Below, one piece after another: positions 9,320 to 19,056 of a DNA stretch of 64,000 bases. Source of the stretch: Klebsiella oxytoca (GTDB lineage: Bacteria; Pseudomonadota; Gammaproteobacteria; Enterobacterales; Enterobacteriaceae); NCBI RefSeq assembly GCF_009707385.1, contig NZ_CP046115.1, positions 1,178,001-1,242,000 of the forward strand, written 5' to 3'. The notes under the pieces are model-generated. The model had not been told where the DNA came from. It saw only the letters and a list, made by a program, of their open reading frames with translations, and searched no databases. A program made the translations under genes and the position numbers. The stretch's first letter is position 1; each line of letters opens with the position of its first letter.

Positions 9320-11845
9320 ATGGCTCTACCAAGGATCACCCCGGGACTAAAAATACTTCTTGCCTCCGGCATGGCCATTTTGCTGGTTCCGCTGAGCGTC
9401 ACCGCCGCTGCTGACAAAGTGCAGCAGATCGGCGGCGTCATTATCCCTCAGGCTTTTAGCCTGGCCTTACAGGATGGGATGAGTATCCCGCTGTTTATTC
9501 ACCTCGAAAGTAGCACCGGCACCCAGGACGATCAGCGGATCGGCAACGCCTTTATCTGGCTGGATAACGGCGTGCTGCGCGTCCGGCAAATTCAGCTGGA
9601 AGAGAAAGATAATAACGCCACCGTAAGCGAAAAGACCCGCAATCAGCTGGCCGCGCTGGCCAATGAAGCTTTCAGTAAAGATCTAAAAATCAGCCTGACC
9701 GACGATGCGTCTCTCGAGCTCAGCCTGCGTGAGCTGCTGCTGCAGCTGGTGGTGAAAAAAGAGGCGCTGGGCACGGTACTGCGCACCCGCAGCGAAGATA
9801 TTGGTCAGTCCAGCGTCAATAGCGTCAGCAGTACCCTGAACTATAACCTTGGCGTCTATAATAACCAGATGCGCCATGGCGGCAACAATACCTCCAGCTA
9901 TCTGTCGCTGAACAACGTCACCGCGCTGCGCGAGCACCACGTGGTGCTGGATGGCTCTCTGTACGGCATTGGCTCGGGCAAACAGGACAGTGAAGTCTAT
10001 AAAGCGATGTACGAGCGCGACTTTGCCGGTCATCGCTTTGCCGGCGGGATGCTGGATACCTGGAACCTGCAGTCGCTGGGGCCGATGACCGCCGTTTCGG
10101 CGGGGAAGATCTATGGCGCCTCGTGGGGCAACCAGGCCAGCTCAACGGTGTTCGATAACAGCCAGTCGGCGACGCCGGTGGTGGCCTTTTTACCTTCCGC
10201 CGGGGAAGTGCATCTGACCCGCGACGGACGCCTGATGAGCGTGCAGAACTTTGCCATGGGCAACCACGAGGTGGATACTCGCGGTCTGCCGTACGGGATT
10301 TATGATGTCGATGTTGAAGTGATTGTGAACGGCCGGGTGGTCAGCAAGCGTACCCAGCGGGTGAATAAACTGTTCAGCCGCGGACGCGGCGCAGGGGCCC
10401 CGCTGGCCTGGCAGTTCTGGGGCGGCAGTTTCCATATGGACCGCTGGTCAGACAGCGGTAAAAAGACGCTTCCGGCAAAAGACAGCTGGCTGGCCGGGGC
10501 GTCGGCCTCCGGATCGCTCAACGTGTTCAGCTGGGCGGCGACCGGCTACGGCTACGATAACAACGCCGTCGCCGAGACGCGCCTGACCCTGCCGCTGACC
10601 GAATCTGTCAGCGTGAACCTGCAGAATATGCTGGCCAGCGACAGCTCCTGGAGCAGCATCGGCAGCGTTAACGCCACGCTGCCCGGCGGCTTCAGTTCGG
10701 TGTGGGTGAATCAGGAAAAAACGCAGATCGGCGACAGGATACGGCGCAGCAGTGCCGATAACCGGGCCATCGGCGGCACGCTGAATCTCAATTCGCTGTG
10801 GTCAAAACTGGGGACAGTCAGCGTCAGCTATAACGACGATCGCCGAAACAACAGCCACTATTACACGGCGGATTATTACCAGACGATTTATTCCGGGAGC
10901 TGGGGCTCGCTGGGCCTGCGCGCAGGGATCCAGCGCTTTAATAACACCAACAGCAATTCGAACACCGGGAAATATATTGCGCTCGATTTCTCGCTGCCGC
11001 TGGGCAACTGGTTCAGCGCCGGGATGACGCACCAGAACGGCTATACCATGGCCAACCTGTCGGCGCGTAAGCAGTTTGATGAAGGCAGCATTCGGACCGT
11101 CGGCGCGAATCTCTCCCGGGCGATCTCCGGGGATACCGGGGATGACAAAACCCTCAGCGGCGGCGCCTATGCGCAGTTTGATACCCGCTACTCCACCGGT
11201 ACGCTGAATGTGAACAGCAGCGTGGATGGCTATGTGAACACCAACCTGACCGCCAACGGCAGCGTGGGCTGGCAGGGGAAAAATATCGCCGCCAGCGGCC
11301 GTACCGACGGTAATGCCGGGGTGATTTTCAACACCGGTCTTGAGGATGACGGCAAGCTGAGCGCGAAGGTCAACGGACGTATTGTCCAGCTTTCCGGCAA
11401 GCGTAACTACCTGCCGCTGTCGCCGTACAGCCGCTATGAAGTGGAGCTGCAGAACAGTAAAAACTCGCTCGACAGCTACGACATCGTGACCGGGCGCAAG
11501 ACTCAGCTGACCCTGTATCCGGGCAACGTGGCGGTGATTGAGCCGGAAGTGAAACAGATGGTCACGGTATCCGGGCGTATCCGCGCGGAAGACGGCACGT
11601 TGCTGGCAAATGCCCGCATCAATAACCATATCGGCCGAACCCGTACCGATGAGAACGGTGAATTTGTGATGGACGTGGATAAAAAGTATCCCACCATCGA
11701 TTTTAGCTACGGTAAAAACCAGAGCTGTGAAGTGGCGCTGGAGCTGAGCCAGGCGCGCGGCGCGGTGTGGGTGGGCGATGTAGTCTGTAGCGGCCTCTCC
11801 ACCTGGGCCAGCGTGCAGCCGACAGGAGAAAACAATGAAATCTAA
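9320..11845 (+). CDS. ecpC: EcpC (MatD) outer-membrane usher
   Basis: Usher of 841 residues, the same length as E. coli EcpC. It forms the outer-membrane channel through which the pilus is assembled. After a signal peptide (cleavage near VTAAA), an N-terminal periplasmic domain is followed by a large beta-rich barrel region and a C-terminal region with a carboxypeptidase-regulatory-like fold ([22 protein letters not shown], about residue 755). The last residues include two cysteines (QSCEVALE... and VVCSGLS). The 3' end overlaps the start of ecpD by 11 bases. Confidence 0.94.
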   Translation: MALPRITPGLKILLASGMAILLVPLSVTAAADKVQQIGGVIIPQAFSLALQDGMSIPLFIHLESSTGTQDDQRIGNAFIWLDNGVLRVRQIQLEEKDNNATVSEKTRNQLAALANEAFSKDLKISLTDDASLELSLRELLLQLVVKKEALGTVLRTRSEDIGQSSVNSVSSTLNYNLGVYNNQMRHGGNNTSSYLSLNNVTALREHHVVLDGSLYGIGSGKQDSEVYKAMYERDFAGHRFAGGMLDTWNLQSLGPMTAVSAGKIYGASWGNQASSTVFDNSQSATPVVAFLPSAGEVHLTRDGRLMSVQNFAMGNHEVDTRGLPYGIYDVDVEVIVNGRVVSKRTQRVNKLFSRGRGAGAPLAWQFWGGSFHMDRWSDSGKKTLPAKDSWLAGASASGSLNVFSWAATGYGYDNNAVAETRLTLPLTESVSVNLQNMLASDSSWSSIGSVNATLPGGFSSVWVNQEKTQIGDRIRRSSADNRAIGGTLNLNSLWSKLGTVSVSYNDDRRNNSHYYTADYYQTIYSGSWGSLGLRAGIQRFNNTNSNSNTGKYIALDFSLPLGNWFSAGMTHQNGYTMANLSARKQFDEGSIRTVGANLSRAISGDTGDDKTLSGGAYAQFDTRYSTGTLNVNSSVDGYVNTNLTANGSVGWQGKNIAASGRTDGNAGVIFNTGLEDDGKLSAKVNGRIVQLSGKRNYLPLSPYSRYEVELQNSKNSLDSYDIVTGRKTQLTLYPGNVAVIEPEVKQMVTVSGRIRAEDGTLLANARINNHIGRTRTDENGEFVMDVDKKYPTIDFSYGKNQSCEVALELSQARGAVWVGDVVCSGLSTWASVQPTGENNEI

Positions 11846-13475
11846 CTGGCTGATTTATTTGGTTTTATCAGTGGCTGGCTTGTACGGCGCGTGTACCCAG
11901 GCGGCGGTAACAAAGACCGTCTGGAGCGATGCGCCAGCCATGCAGTTCGTGTTCGTTGAAAACAATGCCGATGATAACTTTTTTGTCACCCCCGGCGGTG
12001 CGCGCGATCCGCGAATGACCGGGGCGAACCGCTGGACCGGGCTGAAATATACCGGCTCGGGCACCATTTACCAGCAGAGCCTGGGCTATATCGACAATGG
12101 CTGGAACACGGTGGTGAATGTCAACTGGATGTATGATATGTGGCTGGAAGACGCGCCGTTCTCCTATCCGCTGAGCGGTCTGCGCTGTATCAACTGGTAT
12201 TCAGGTTGTAATATGGAGACCAGTCTTATCCAGCCACAAGTCACTGATGCTGCTGGTTTTTATGGGGTAAATGCCGGCAGTGGAACCAAGTGGTCGCACG
12301 GCATGATGACCGACTCTTTCTATCAGTATCTGCAGCAGATGTCGGTGGGCGGCAGCTTCTCGATGACCATCAATACCTGCCAGACTTCGGTCAAGTACGA
12401 CGCGACCACCGGCGCGCGCTGTAAAGATCAGGCTTCAGGCACCTGGCACGTGCGTAAAGTCACCCATACCAAAGCGGCGAGTCTGAAGCTGATTAATACC
12501 CATGCGCTGGCGGAAATCTTTATCAACAGCGACGGGGTACCGACATTGGGTGAAGGGAATGCCGACTGTCGCACGCAGACTATAGGATCGCTTTCCGGCC
12601 TGAGCTGCAAAATGGTGAACTACAATTTGCAGCATAATGGCCTGAGCAACACCTACATTCATATTTTCCCGTCGATTAATAACTCTGCGCTGGCTTCAGC
12701 CGTGGGGCTTTATGATATGCAGTTCAGCCTCAACGGTAATTCCTGGAAGCCGGTGAGCGGTATCTCTCAGTACTACACGTTTAATGATATGAAAAGCTCG
12801 GATTCCATCTACGTGTTTTTCTCAAGCAACTTTTTTAAACAGATGGTGAAACTCGGTATCAGCGATGTGAATACCAAAGACCTGTTTAACTTCCGTTTCT
12901 TTAACACGGACGTATCGGAATCGGGCTGGTATGAGTTTTCCACCTCCAATACGCTGATTATTAAACCGCGTGATTTTGGCATCAGCATTATTTCCGATGA
13001 GTACACCAGCGCGCCAACGCGTGAAGGCTATGTGGGCGTCGGTGAGCCGTCGCTGGACTTCGGCTATATCGTCACCACCAGCGGTAAAACCGCCGCCGAT
13101 GTAGTGGAGATCAACGTCACCGGTCCGACGCAGACCATTAACGGCTACCCCTACTGTATTTTCAGCTCACCGGACGGAACGGCGAAAGTGCCTTTTCCTG
13201 CGAATGTGTCGTTTATCACCAGGGAAGGGACGACCAAAAAAATAGAGACCGGCTGCGGAGGGACCTGGCACGATATGACCGATGCTCTGTGGTTAACCAC
13301 GCCGTGGACCGATATTTCCGGTGCCGTGGGGCAAATGGACAAAACAACGGTTAAGTTCTCCATTCCGATGGACGATCCGGTTTCGCTGCGTACGGTGGAT
13401 GATAACGGCTGGTTTGGTGATGTGAGCGCTTCAGGAGAAATTCATGTTCAGGCGACGTGGCGTAACATTGATTAA
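11835..13475 (+). CDS. ecpD: EcpD (MatE) polymerising tip adhesin
   Basis: Secreted tip adhesin of 546 residues that caps the EcpA fibre and contacts host surfaces. Signal peptide [24 protein letters not shown]. Several cysteines are spaced as likely disulfide pairs (for example [13 protein letters not shown] and [10 protein letters not shown]). The C-terminal domain ends in [13 protein letters not shown], which resembles the end of EcpA and suggests a pilin-like domain joining the fibre. AGGAGA precedes the ATG inside ecpC. The end overlaps ecpE by 32 bases. Confidence 0.93.
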   Translation: MKSNWLIYLVLSVAGLYGACTQAAVTKTVWSDAPAMQFVFVENNADDNFFVTPGGARDPRMTGANRWTGLKYTGSGTIYQQSLGYIDNGWNTVVNVNWMYDMWLEDAPFSYPLSGLRCINWYSGCNMETSLIQPQVTDAAGFYGVNAGSGTKWSHGMMTDSFYQYLQQMSVGGSFSMTINTCQTSVKYDATTGARCKDQASGTWHVRKVTHTKAASLKLINTHALAEIFINSDGVPTLGEGNADCRTQTIGSLSGLSCKMVNYNLQHNGLSNTYIHIFPSINNSALASAVGLYDMQFSLNGNSWKPVSGISQYYTFNDMKSSDSIYVFFSSNFFKQMVKLGISDVNTKDLFNFRFFNTDVSESGWYEFSTSNTLIIKPRDFGISIISDEYTSAPTREGYVGVGEPSLDFGYIVTTSGKTAADVVEINVTGPTQTINGYPYCIFSSPDGTAKVPFPANVSFITREGTTKKIETGCGGTWHDMTDALWLTTPWTDISGAVGQMDKTTVKFSIPMDDPVSLRTVDDNGWFGDVSASGEIHVQATWRNID

Positions 13476-14148
13476 CCGGCTGCATATGGCCTTTCTGCTG
13501 CTGGCGTTGGGCTTCTCTTCCGCGGTGCAGGCGATCAACGTGGGTAACCTAACCTTTTCGCTGTCGGCAGAAGATAATTTCGCCTCGAAAAGGGTGATTA
13601 ACAATAATAAAAGCGCCCGTCTGTATCGGATCTCAATCGTCGGCATCGATCGCCCTGGTGAGAAAGAGGTTCGCACCCGTCCGGCGGACGGCGAGCTGCT
13701 GTTTGCGCCGCGTCAGCTCACCCTGCAGGCGGGAGAGAGTGAATATTTTAAGTTTTACTACCACGGCCCGAAGGACAATCGCGAGCGCTATTACCGGGTA
13801 TCCTTTCGTGAAATTCCCACCCGTAGCTATGTGATGCGGAATAAAAGCGGGACGGAAGTGAGCATGGATCCCGTGGTCGTGATGGACACCATTCTGGTGG
13901 TCCGTCCGCGGCAGGTGCAGTTTAAATGGGCCTTCGATCGCGCGGCGGGAACGGTGAGCAATACCGGCAATACGTGGTTTAAGCTGCTGATCAAGCCCGG
14001 CTGCGACTCGACGGAAGAGGAAGGGGATGCGTGGTATTTACGACCCGGCGATGTTGTTCGCCAGGCTGCCCTGCGTCAGCCTGGGAACCACTATATTATC
14101 TATAACGATAAATTTATTAAGATGACCAAAGACTGCCCGGCGAAGTAG
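13444..14148 (+). CDS. ecpE: EcpE pilus assembly chaperone
   Basis: Second periplasmic chaperone of the ecp system, 234 residues, similar to E. coli EcpE and to EcpB here. The start MFRRRGVTL matches the E. coli protein and lies inside ecpD, with AGGAGAAATTC in front of the ATG. The signal peptide ends near AVQA, followed by [16 protein letters not shown]. Conserved stretches are [21 protein letters not shown] and [12 protein letters not shown], then a cysteine pair near residues 193 and 231. The stop codon lies within a GC hairpin. Confidence 0.93.
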   Translation: MFRRRGVTLINRLHMAFLLLALGFSSAVQAINVGNLTFSLSAEDNFASKRVINNNKSARLYRISIVGIDRPGEKEVRTRPADGELLFAPRQLTLQAGESEYFKFYYHGPKDNRERYYRVSFREIPTRSYVMRNKSGTEVSMDPVVVMDTILVVRPRQVQFKWAFDRAAGTVSNTGNTWFKLLIKPGCDSTEEEGDAWYLRPGDVVRQAALRQPGNHYIIYNDKFIKMTKDCPAK

Positions 14149-14154
14149 CCGGGC
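14135..14154. terminator. Hairpin at the end of ecpE
   Basis: GCCCGGC-GAAGTA-GCCGGGC is a perfect 7-bp stem that includes the ecpE stop codon and lies 8 bases from the end of the convergent permease gene. It may terminate transcription from both sides; the T-tract is weak. Confidence 0.45.
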
Positions 14155-14161
14155 TTCGCCT

Positions 14162-14845
14162 TTAAACGGGGCGCCTCGCATAGCGACGATTCGCCAGCAG
14201 GCTCAGGCCGCAGCACAGCAGATAGTAAACCGCGCCGGTAAAGATAAAAATCGCCAGCGGGTAGATCTGCACCCGGTTATTGACCTGCCCGGCGACGGTC
14301 GTCAGTTCCGGCACGTTGACGATAAAGGCCAGCGAGGTGTCTTTCAGCAGGCCGATCAATATCCCGACCAGCGAGGGCTGAACGTTGCGCAGGGCCTGCG
14401 GCAACAGGATCAGACGCAGCGTCTGCCCGGGCGCAAACCCTTGCGTTAGCGCCGCTTCGTATTGCCCGCGGGGTAGCGACTGCAGACCCGCCAGCACCGA
14501 GTGCATCACCGAGGCGGCGGTAAACCACGCCAGCGCCACCGTGACGGTCACTGCGCCCGGCAGGTCGCTGCCGGTGAGCATCGGCAGCAGATACCACAGC
14601 CAGAAAATCACGAAGATCAGCGGGATGCCGCGAATAATTTCCGCCCACAGGAATAGCAGCCGCCGTACGATCCCGCCGTAGCGCCAGGCGAGAGCCGCCA
14701 GCAGAACCCCACCCGGCAAAGCCAGCGCGGCGGCGCCAATCGCCATCAGCAGCGTCAGCACCACGCCGCCGGGGATACCGTCCGCCAGCCGTCCCCACAG
14801 CAGATAATCGAGGTTATCAACGATCACCGCCAGATTAGCGTTCAT
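14162..14845 (-). CDS. Polar amino acid ABC transporter permease (HisM/GltK type)
   Basis: Inner-membrane permease of 227 residues, last gene of a four-gene amino acid importer. About five membrane segments. The cytoplasmic EAA-type loop is seen as YEAALTQGFAPGQTLRLILLPQALRNVQPSLVG at about residues 127-160, and WAEIIRGIPLIFVIFW is the usual fourth-family signature. It overlaps the preceding permease by 11 bases. Confidence 0.87.
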   Translation of the reverse strand: MNANLAVIVDNLDYLLWGRLADGIPGGVVLTLLMAIGAAALALPGGVLLAALAWRYGGIVRRLLFLWAEIIRGIPLIFVIFWLWYLLPMLTGSDLPGAVTVTVALAWFTAASVMHSVLAGLQSLPRGQYEAALTQGFAPGQTLRLILLPQALRNVQPSLVGILIGLLKDTSLAFIVNVPELTTVAGQVNNRVQIYPLAIFIFTGAVYYLLCCGLSLLANRRYARRPV

Positions 14846-15587
14846 ACCCGGCTCTCCTGTGCTGATGCCTTCCCGGACCGAGGCGCGTCAACGCCATGCC
14901 CATTATTACGCCAAGCGCCAGATACAGCGCGGTACCGACGGCAAACGCCTCCAGCGCATGGGCGTTGTAGCTCTCGATTTGCCGTACCTGGTAGGTGAGT
15001 TCGGCAAAGCCGATGCCGCTTGCCAGCGAAGAGAGCTTCATCAGATTGAGATACTGACCGATAATCGGCTGCCAGGCGTTGGCCAGCCCCTGCGGCAGCA
15101 GAATGTGGCGCAGCTCTTGCCAGGGCGTAAAGCCCTGCGATAGCGCCGCCTCCCGCTGACCGTAGCCAACGGCGCGCAGCCCGGAGGCGATCTCTTCGAT
15201 CAGAAATGCCGAGGTAAAGACTCCCAGCCCCCACATCGAACAGAGAAACTCCGGTGTCAGCCACCAGACGTTGCCCGGCAGAATCGACCAGCTGTGGTCG
15301 TCATTGATAAAATCGCGCGCCCCCAGCGGCAGCAGGTTCCAGGCGGCAAAATACCAGAACAACAGCTGAACCAGCAGCGGCGTATTGCGGAACAGCGAAA
15401 CCCAGGCCGCCACCAGCCAGCGGCCGGGCCTGCCGCCCCCGAGACGCAAAGCCAGCAGCAGGACAGCCAGCACGGTTGCCAGAATCATCCCGGCGACGCT
15501 GACCCAGACGGTGGTAAGAAAACCGGAGATGATCCACTGCAGCGGCTGCCCGCTCAGCACGCCATGCCAGTCGAGATGCGGGATCAC
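14835..15587 (-). CDS. Polar amino acid ABC transporter permease (HisQ/GltJ type)
   Basis: Permease of 250 residues that pairs with the next gene. It has VSLFRNTPLLVQLLFWYF and the EAA loop REAALSQGFTPWQELRHILLPQGL. Between these lies a longer periplasmic stretch (residues about 85-120), as in GltJ-type permeases of acidic amino acid importers. Its start overlaps the ATPase stop by four bases (ATGA). Confidence 0.87.
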   Translation of the reverse strand: MIPHLDWHGVLSGQPLQWIISGFLTTVWVSVAGMILATVLAVLLLALRLGGGRPGRWLVAAWVSLFRNTPLLVQLLFWYFAAWNLLPLGARDFINDDHSWSILPGNVWWLTPEFLCSMWGLGVFTSAFLIEEIASGLRAVGYGQREAALSQGFTPWQELRHILLPQGLANAWQPIIGQYLNLMKLSSLASGIGFAELTYQVRQIESYNAHALEAFAVGTALYLALGVIMGMALTRLGPGRHQHRRAGYER

Positions 15588-16402
15588 GCCTCACTCTCCT
15601 GGTGCAGCGGGTCGAGCACCTTTTGCAGAAAACGGCGGGTGCGGGCGTGCTGCGGTCGGGCGAAGAACTCGGCCGGCGGCGCGACTTCGAGAATATCGCC
15701 GCCGTCGATAAACACCACCCGGTCGGCAATCTCGCGGGCGAACTGCATCTCGTGGGTTACCACCACCATGGTGATCCCGCTGTGGGCGAGATTTTTCATC
15801 ACCTGCAGCACTTCGCCGATCATCTCCGGATCCAGCGCCGATGTGGGTTCATCGAACAGAATGATCTGCGGCGAGGAGGCGAGGGCGCGGGCGATAGCTA
15901 CCCGCTGCTGCTGGCCGCCCGAGAGCTGGGCGGGCATCTGCTGCGCCTTATCTTCGAGACCCACCTGTACAAGCAGCTCCAGCGAGCGCTCGCGGGCGGC
16001 GCTTTTACTCCAGCCGTGAACGCGCTCCAGCGCGAGGGTAATATTCTCCTGCGCCGTCAAGTGGGCGTAGAGATTAAACTGCTGAAAGACAAAACCGACC
16101 CGGCTGCGCAGCTGACGCAGAGCGCTGCCGGTGAGCTGGCGTGTCGGTTTGCCGTCAATTAAAATCTCGCCGCCGCTGAGGGATTCAAGCTGATTGATCA
16201 GGCGGATCAGGGTGGACTTGCCTGAACCGGAAGGGCCAAGGATCGCTACCACTTCGCCGGGTTCAACCTGCAGATTAACGCCGTTCAGTACCCGGTGATC
16301 GCCGTAGCTTTTGGCGACGTCGCGAAACTCAATGCTGGCGCGCTTCAGGTGCGAAAAATCCGCGGACGATGCCGCGGAGCGTGAAAATAGAGCCGATAAC
16401 AT
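15584..16402 (-). CDS. Polar amino acid ABC transporter ATP-binding protein
   Basis: ABC ATPase of 272 residues of the GlnQ/GltL type. Walker A GPSGSGKST, Q-loop FQQFNLYAHL, signature LSGGQQQRV, Walker B IILFDEP and switch VVTHEM. An upstream start at 16501 would overlap the binding-protein gene by about 85 bases, so the ATG at 16402, 13 bases after that gene, is preferred. The N terminus is about 20 residues longer than GlnQ. Confidence 0.87.
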   Translation of the reverse strand: MLSALFSRSAASSADFSHLKRASIEFRDVAKSYGDHRVLNGVNLQVEPGEVVAILGPSGSGKSTLIRLINQLESLSGGEILIDGKPTRQLTGSALRQLRSRVGFVFQQFNLYAHLTAQENITLALERVHGWSKSAARERSLELLVQVGLEDKAQQMPAQLSGGQQQRVAIARALASSPQIILFDEPTSALDPEMIGEVLQVMKNLAHSGITMVVVTHEMQFAREIADRVVFIDGGDILEVAPPAEFFARPQHARTRRFLQKVLDPLHQESEA

Positions 16403-16415
16403 AATTCTTGTCTGC

Positions 16416-17225
16416 TTATTTAGCTTCGATAGTAAAGGCGCGCGGCTGCGGGGTTTTGGTGTTCGGGCCAAACCAGACGTCGTAAATTTTGGCCGCTTCA
16501 CCGGATTTCTCCAGATTCACCAGCTCATCATTTACCGCTTTCAGCAGAGCCGGTTCGCCTTTCTTCACGCCGACGCCAATCTCTTCTTTGCTCAACAGGT
16601 CGGGGATAATTTTGAAGTTAGCTTTGTCCGGCGCTTCCGCCAGCAGCCCGGCCAGGATGGTGCTGTCCTGAGTGATCGCCTGTACGTTACCGTTGCGCAG
16701 GGCGGTCAGCGCCAGCGGAATATCGTCATAAGAGAGCACGCGCGACTGCGGGAAGCGCTGATGCAGCGCCTGCTCGCCGGTGGTGCCTTTTACCGCGCCG
16801 ATACGCGCTTTGCTGTAATCATCAAGCTTATCCGCTGATTTTGCCGGAACCAGGAACTGCTGGCCGGTTACGAAGTAAGGCGTTGAGAAATCAATCACCT
16901 GTGCACGTTCCGGAGTGATAGTGATATCGGCGACGATCAGGTCGGCCTTGCCGGACTGCAGCAGCGGAATGCGGTTAGCCGGGTTGGTGGCGACCAGCTC
17001 CAGCTTCACGCCGAGGGATTTTGCCAGCGCTTCGGCAAAGTCCACGTCATAGCCGACGATTTTATGCGTTTTCGGATCTACCGAACCGAACGGTGGGTTG
17101 GCGTCGAAGGTGGCGACCTTGATCACCCCGGCGGCTTTGATATCGGCTAACTGGTCGGCCTGAGCCTGCGCGGCGAGCACCAGCATGCCCAGCGCCAGCG
17201 CGATTTTTGTGTTTGTAATGCGCAT
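16416..17225 (-). CDS. Polar amino acid ABC transporter periplasmic binding protein
   Basis: Periplasmic family-3 solute-binding protein of 269 residues and first gene of the operon. Signal peptide MRITNTKIALALGMLVLAAQAQA. Family features: GVIKVATFDANPPFG, GYDVDFAEALAKSLG, DLIVADITITPERAQVIDFS and VGVKKGEPALLKAVND. It resembles PEB1/GltI-type binders of aspartate, glutamate or glutamine, but the ligand is not fixed by the sequence. AGGGGAATAATC before the ATG supports this start over the longer frame. Confidence 0.87.
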   Translation of the reverse strand: MRITNTKIALALGMLVLAAQAQADQLADIKAAGVIKVATFDANPPFGSVDPKTHKIVGYDVDFAEALAKSLGVKLELVATNPANRIPLLQSGKADLIVADITITPERAQVIDFSTPYFVTGQQFLVPAKSADKLDDYSKARIGAVKGTTGEQALHQRFPQSRVLSYDDIPLALTALRNGNVQAITQDSTILAGLLAEAPDKANFKIIPDLLSKEEIGVGVKKGEPALLKAVNDELVNLEKSGEAAKIYDVWFGPNTKTPQPRAFTIEAK

Positions 17226-17371
17226 GATTATTCCCCTGAATCCCTGTTTTGTTTTGTGTTTATCACGCTCCCACAAATTGCCCGTCGGCGGCAAAGAAGA
17301 AAATGTTCTTATCTATAACGAAAAAGAACTTAACAAAGTTGTGGATATTGTTTACCCGGTTCAGTGCTGTT

Positions 17372-17405
17372 GTAGCCCGGACAGGTGCGCAGCACCGCCT
17401 CCAGG
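17372..17405. repeat. REP-like palindrome
   Basis: gtagcccggacaggtgcgca core followed by gcaccgcctccagg. Same family as the REP at 2631-2665. It stands upstream of the amino acid importer operon. Confidence 0.6.
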
Positions 17406-17439
17406 AGATATTCCGTTAGCTATTGATATCTTTCTGAAA

Positions 17440-17664
17440 CCATAAGACTCGCAGCGATGCCCTGGAACCCGCTGAAATCGGCGAACCGGAGGTCGGAAGA
17501 CAAGGGCTGGCCGCCAGGGATGGCGGACAGAGGCGAATCGAGACAGTGATGTCGAGTTGAGCCGACCGCAGGCTGAGGACCGGGAGGTGAGCGCAGTGCG
17601 CAGCACCGATTTCTTTGCGGGACCGTGGGGATTGTAAAGGGGGGACGGTTTTATCCCCCTTTAC
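17440..17664. other. Structured GC-rich spacer ending in a strong hairpin
   Basis: Non-coding stretch with several potential stem-loops (for example ccgccagggatggcgg near 17510-17526). It ends with a perfect 10-bp stem, GTAAAGGGGG at 17634-17643 and CCCCCTTTAC at 17655-17664, around an 11-base loop. The last hairpin could be a terminator or part of a transcribed RNA. No recognised RNA family can be assigned by eye, and antisense ORFs here look accidental. Confidence 0.4.
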
Positions 17665-17726
17665 CCGTTCACGTGTAACGGTGAGGCATTTTCTGCAGAT
17701 TGAGAGTGAACGGAACCCTTGCGCAT

Positions 17727-18001
17727 AGAATTACAAATCAGGCTCCGGCAAACGCTGCGGGTCCTTCCCGGCCTGCGCTGCGCCTGGCTGGGCTACGGGG
17801 CCTCAGTTGTCTGGGGTCGTGTAGCCCGGATAAGACGTTTACGTCGCAATCCGGCAAACGCTGCGGGTCCTTCCCGGCCTGGGCTGCGCCTGGCTGGGCT
17901 ACGGGGCCTCAGCCGTCTGGGGTCGTGTAGCCCGGATAAGACGTTTACGTCGCAATCCGGGAAAAGCCCCCAATATGCACCCCACAGAATTACAAATCAG
18001 G
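17727..18001. repeat. 106-bp tandem duplication flanked by 16-bp direct repeats
   Basis: Copy 1 (17744-17849) and copy 2 (17850-17955) are nearly identical and each contains a REP-like palindrome (gtagcccggataagacgttt...). The duplicated block is bracketed by exact direct copies of AGAATTACAAATCAGG at 17727-17742 and 17986-18001. The 106-bp period is close to the 107-108-bp REP units near hemB. Confidence 0.8.
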
Positions 18002-18076
18002 AATTGATATTTCCCGCCCGCCGTCAACTGTGGTTGAAATAGACGCAAGCAAAACGCTTCCCGACGGAGAAGAAAT

Positions 18077-18253
18077 ATGAAAGTAGCGCTGTGGCAACGC
18101 ATAACGGGCTGGCTGGCTTCTCTATCCAGCGGTGAAGCCGGGCAGCAGGATACCCAACGCGTCATGGAGGCAATATTACCGGTTGCCAGCCTCTACGGCA
18201 TCGATCTGGGTAACGTAGAAGCAAGGTGGTTTCGCCATGATAAAACATACTGA
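18077..18253 (+). CDS. Small hypothetical protein, 58 residues
   Basis: ATG preceded by GGAGAAGAAAT at ideal spacing, 58 codons ending in TGA at 18251-18253. The product (MKVALWQRITGWLAS..., ...YGIDLGNVEARWFRHDKTY) has an amphipathic N terminus rich in Trp and Leu and a charged C terminus. It has no clear signal peptide or membrane helix. Codon use is ordinary for the region. The family was not recognised. The tandem repeat block lies 76 bases upstream, and the next gene is convergent. Confidence 0.55.
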   Translation: MKVALWQRITGWLASLSSGEAGQQDTQRVMEAILPVASLYGIDLGNVEARWFRHDKTY

Positions 18254-18360
18254 GCGGCGCAGGACGCGTGAAGCCTACTGGAATGAGGTGTGCTTTGTGT
18301 AGCGCGAGGCTGTTTGCGGTTGCGGCGATGCAGGAAGCGAAGCCGCAGCCCTGAACAGCT

Positions 18361-19056
18361 TTATCCCCCCAGATACATCCGCTTAATTTCCGGATTCGCC
18401 AGCACCTCCGGCGCCGGGCCGGAAAGCATAATCTTGCCATTTTCCAGCACATAAGCGCGATCGGCGATAGTCAACGCCGCCGTGGCGTTCTGCTCAACCA
18501 GCAGCACGGTAATATTCTCCTCCCGTAGCTGTTTAATCGTGGCGAACAGCTCGCCGACAATTTTCGGCGCCAGCCCGAGGCTTGGCTCATCGAGCATCAG
18601 CAGCACCGGCTCGCTCATCAAGGCTCTGGCGATCGCCAGCATCTGCTGCTCGCCGCCGCTCATGGTTCCCGCCATCTGAGAACGCCGCTCTTTCAGCCGG
18701 GGAAACAGGCCATACATGCGGTCGCGCAGGCGGGTAAACCCGGCGAGATTGTTGTAGGCTCCCATACGCAGATTTTCTTCGATGGTCAGATTGGTGAAGA
18801 TCCGCCGTCCTTCGGGCACCAGCGCCAGCCCCTTGCGTACAATCTGATGCGTCTGGCTGCGGGAGATATCCTCGTTGAGAAAATTAACCCGCCCCGTGGA
18901 GCGTACCAGGTTGACGATGCCGTTAAGGGTTGAGGTTTTCCCCGCGCCGTTACTGCCGATTAAGGTCACGATTTCCCGGTCGAAAATATCAATATCAACG
19001 CCTTTTAGCCCCTGAATGACGCCGTAAAATACTTTTAACTCGCGCGCGCTAAGCAT
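18361..19056 (-). CDS. livF: LIV-type ABC transporter ATP-binding protein (LivF family)
   Basis: ABC ATPase of 231 residues, last gene of a LIV-type importer. Walker A GSNGAGKTS, signature MSGGEQQML, Walker B VLLMLDEPSLGLAP and switch VLLVEQNA, all typical of LivF. It overlaps livG by eight bases. The gene symbol marks the family only; the transported compound is unknown. Confidence 0.85.
   Translation of the reverse strand: MLSARELKVFYGVIQGLKGVDIDIFDREIVTLIGSNGAGKTSTLNGIVNLVRSTGRVNFLNEDISRSQTHQIVRKGLALVPEGRRIFTNLTIEENLRMGAYNNLAGFTRLRDRMYGLFPRLKERRSQMAGTMSGGEQQMLAIARALMSEPVLLMLDEPSLGLAPKIVGELFATIKQLREENITVLLVEQNATAALTIADRAYVLENGKIMLSGPAPEVLANPEIKRMYLGG

Noticed and set aside
10802-11629. 275-residue minus-strand ORF inside ecpC
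   Set aside because: Antisense shadow of the usher gene, no ribosome site or family resemblance.
17361-17606. 81-residue minus-strand ORF in the spacer
   Set aside because: It runs through a REP and structured GC-rich DNA, with no ribosome site or recognisable family.
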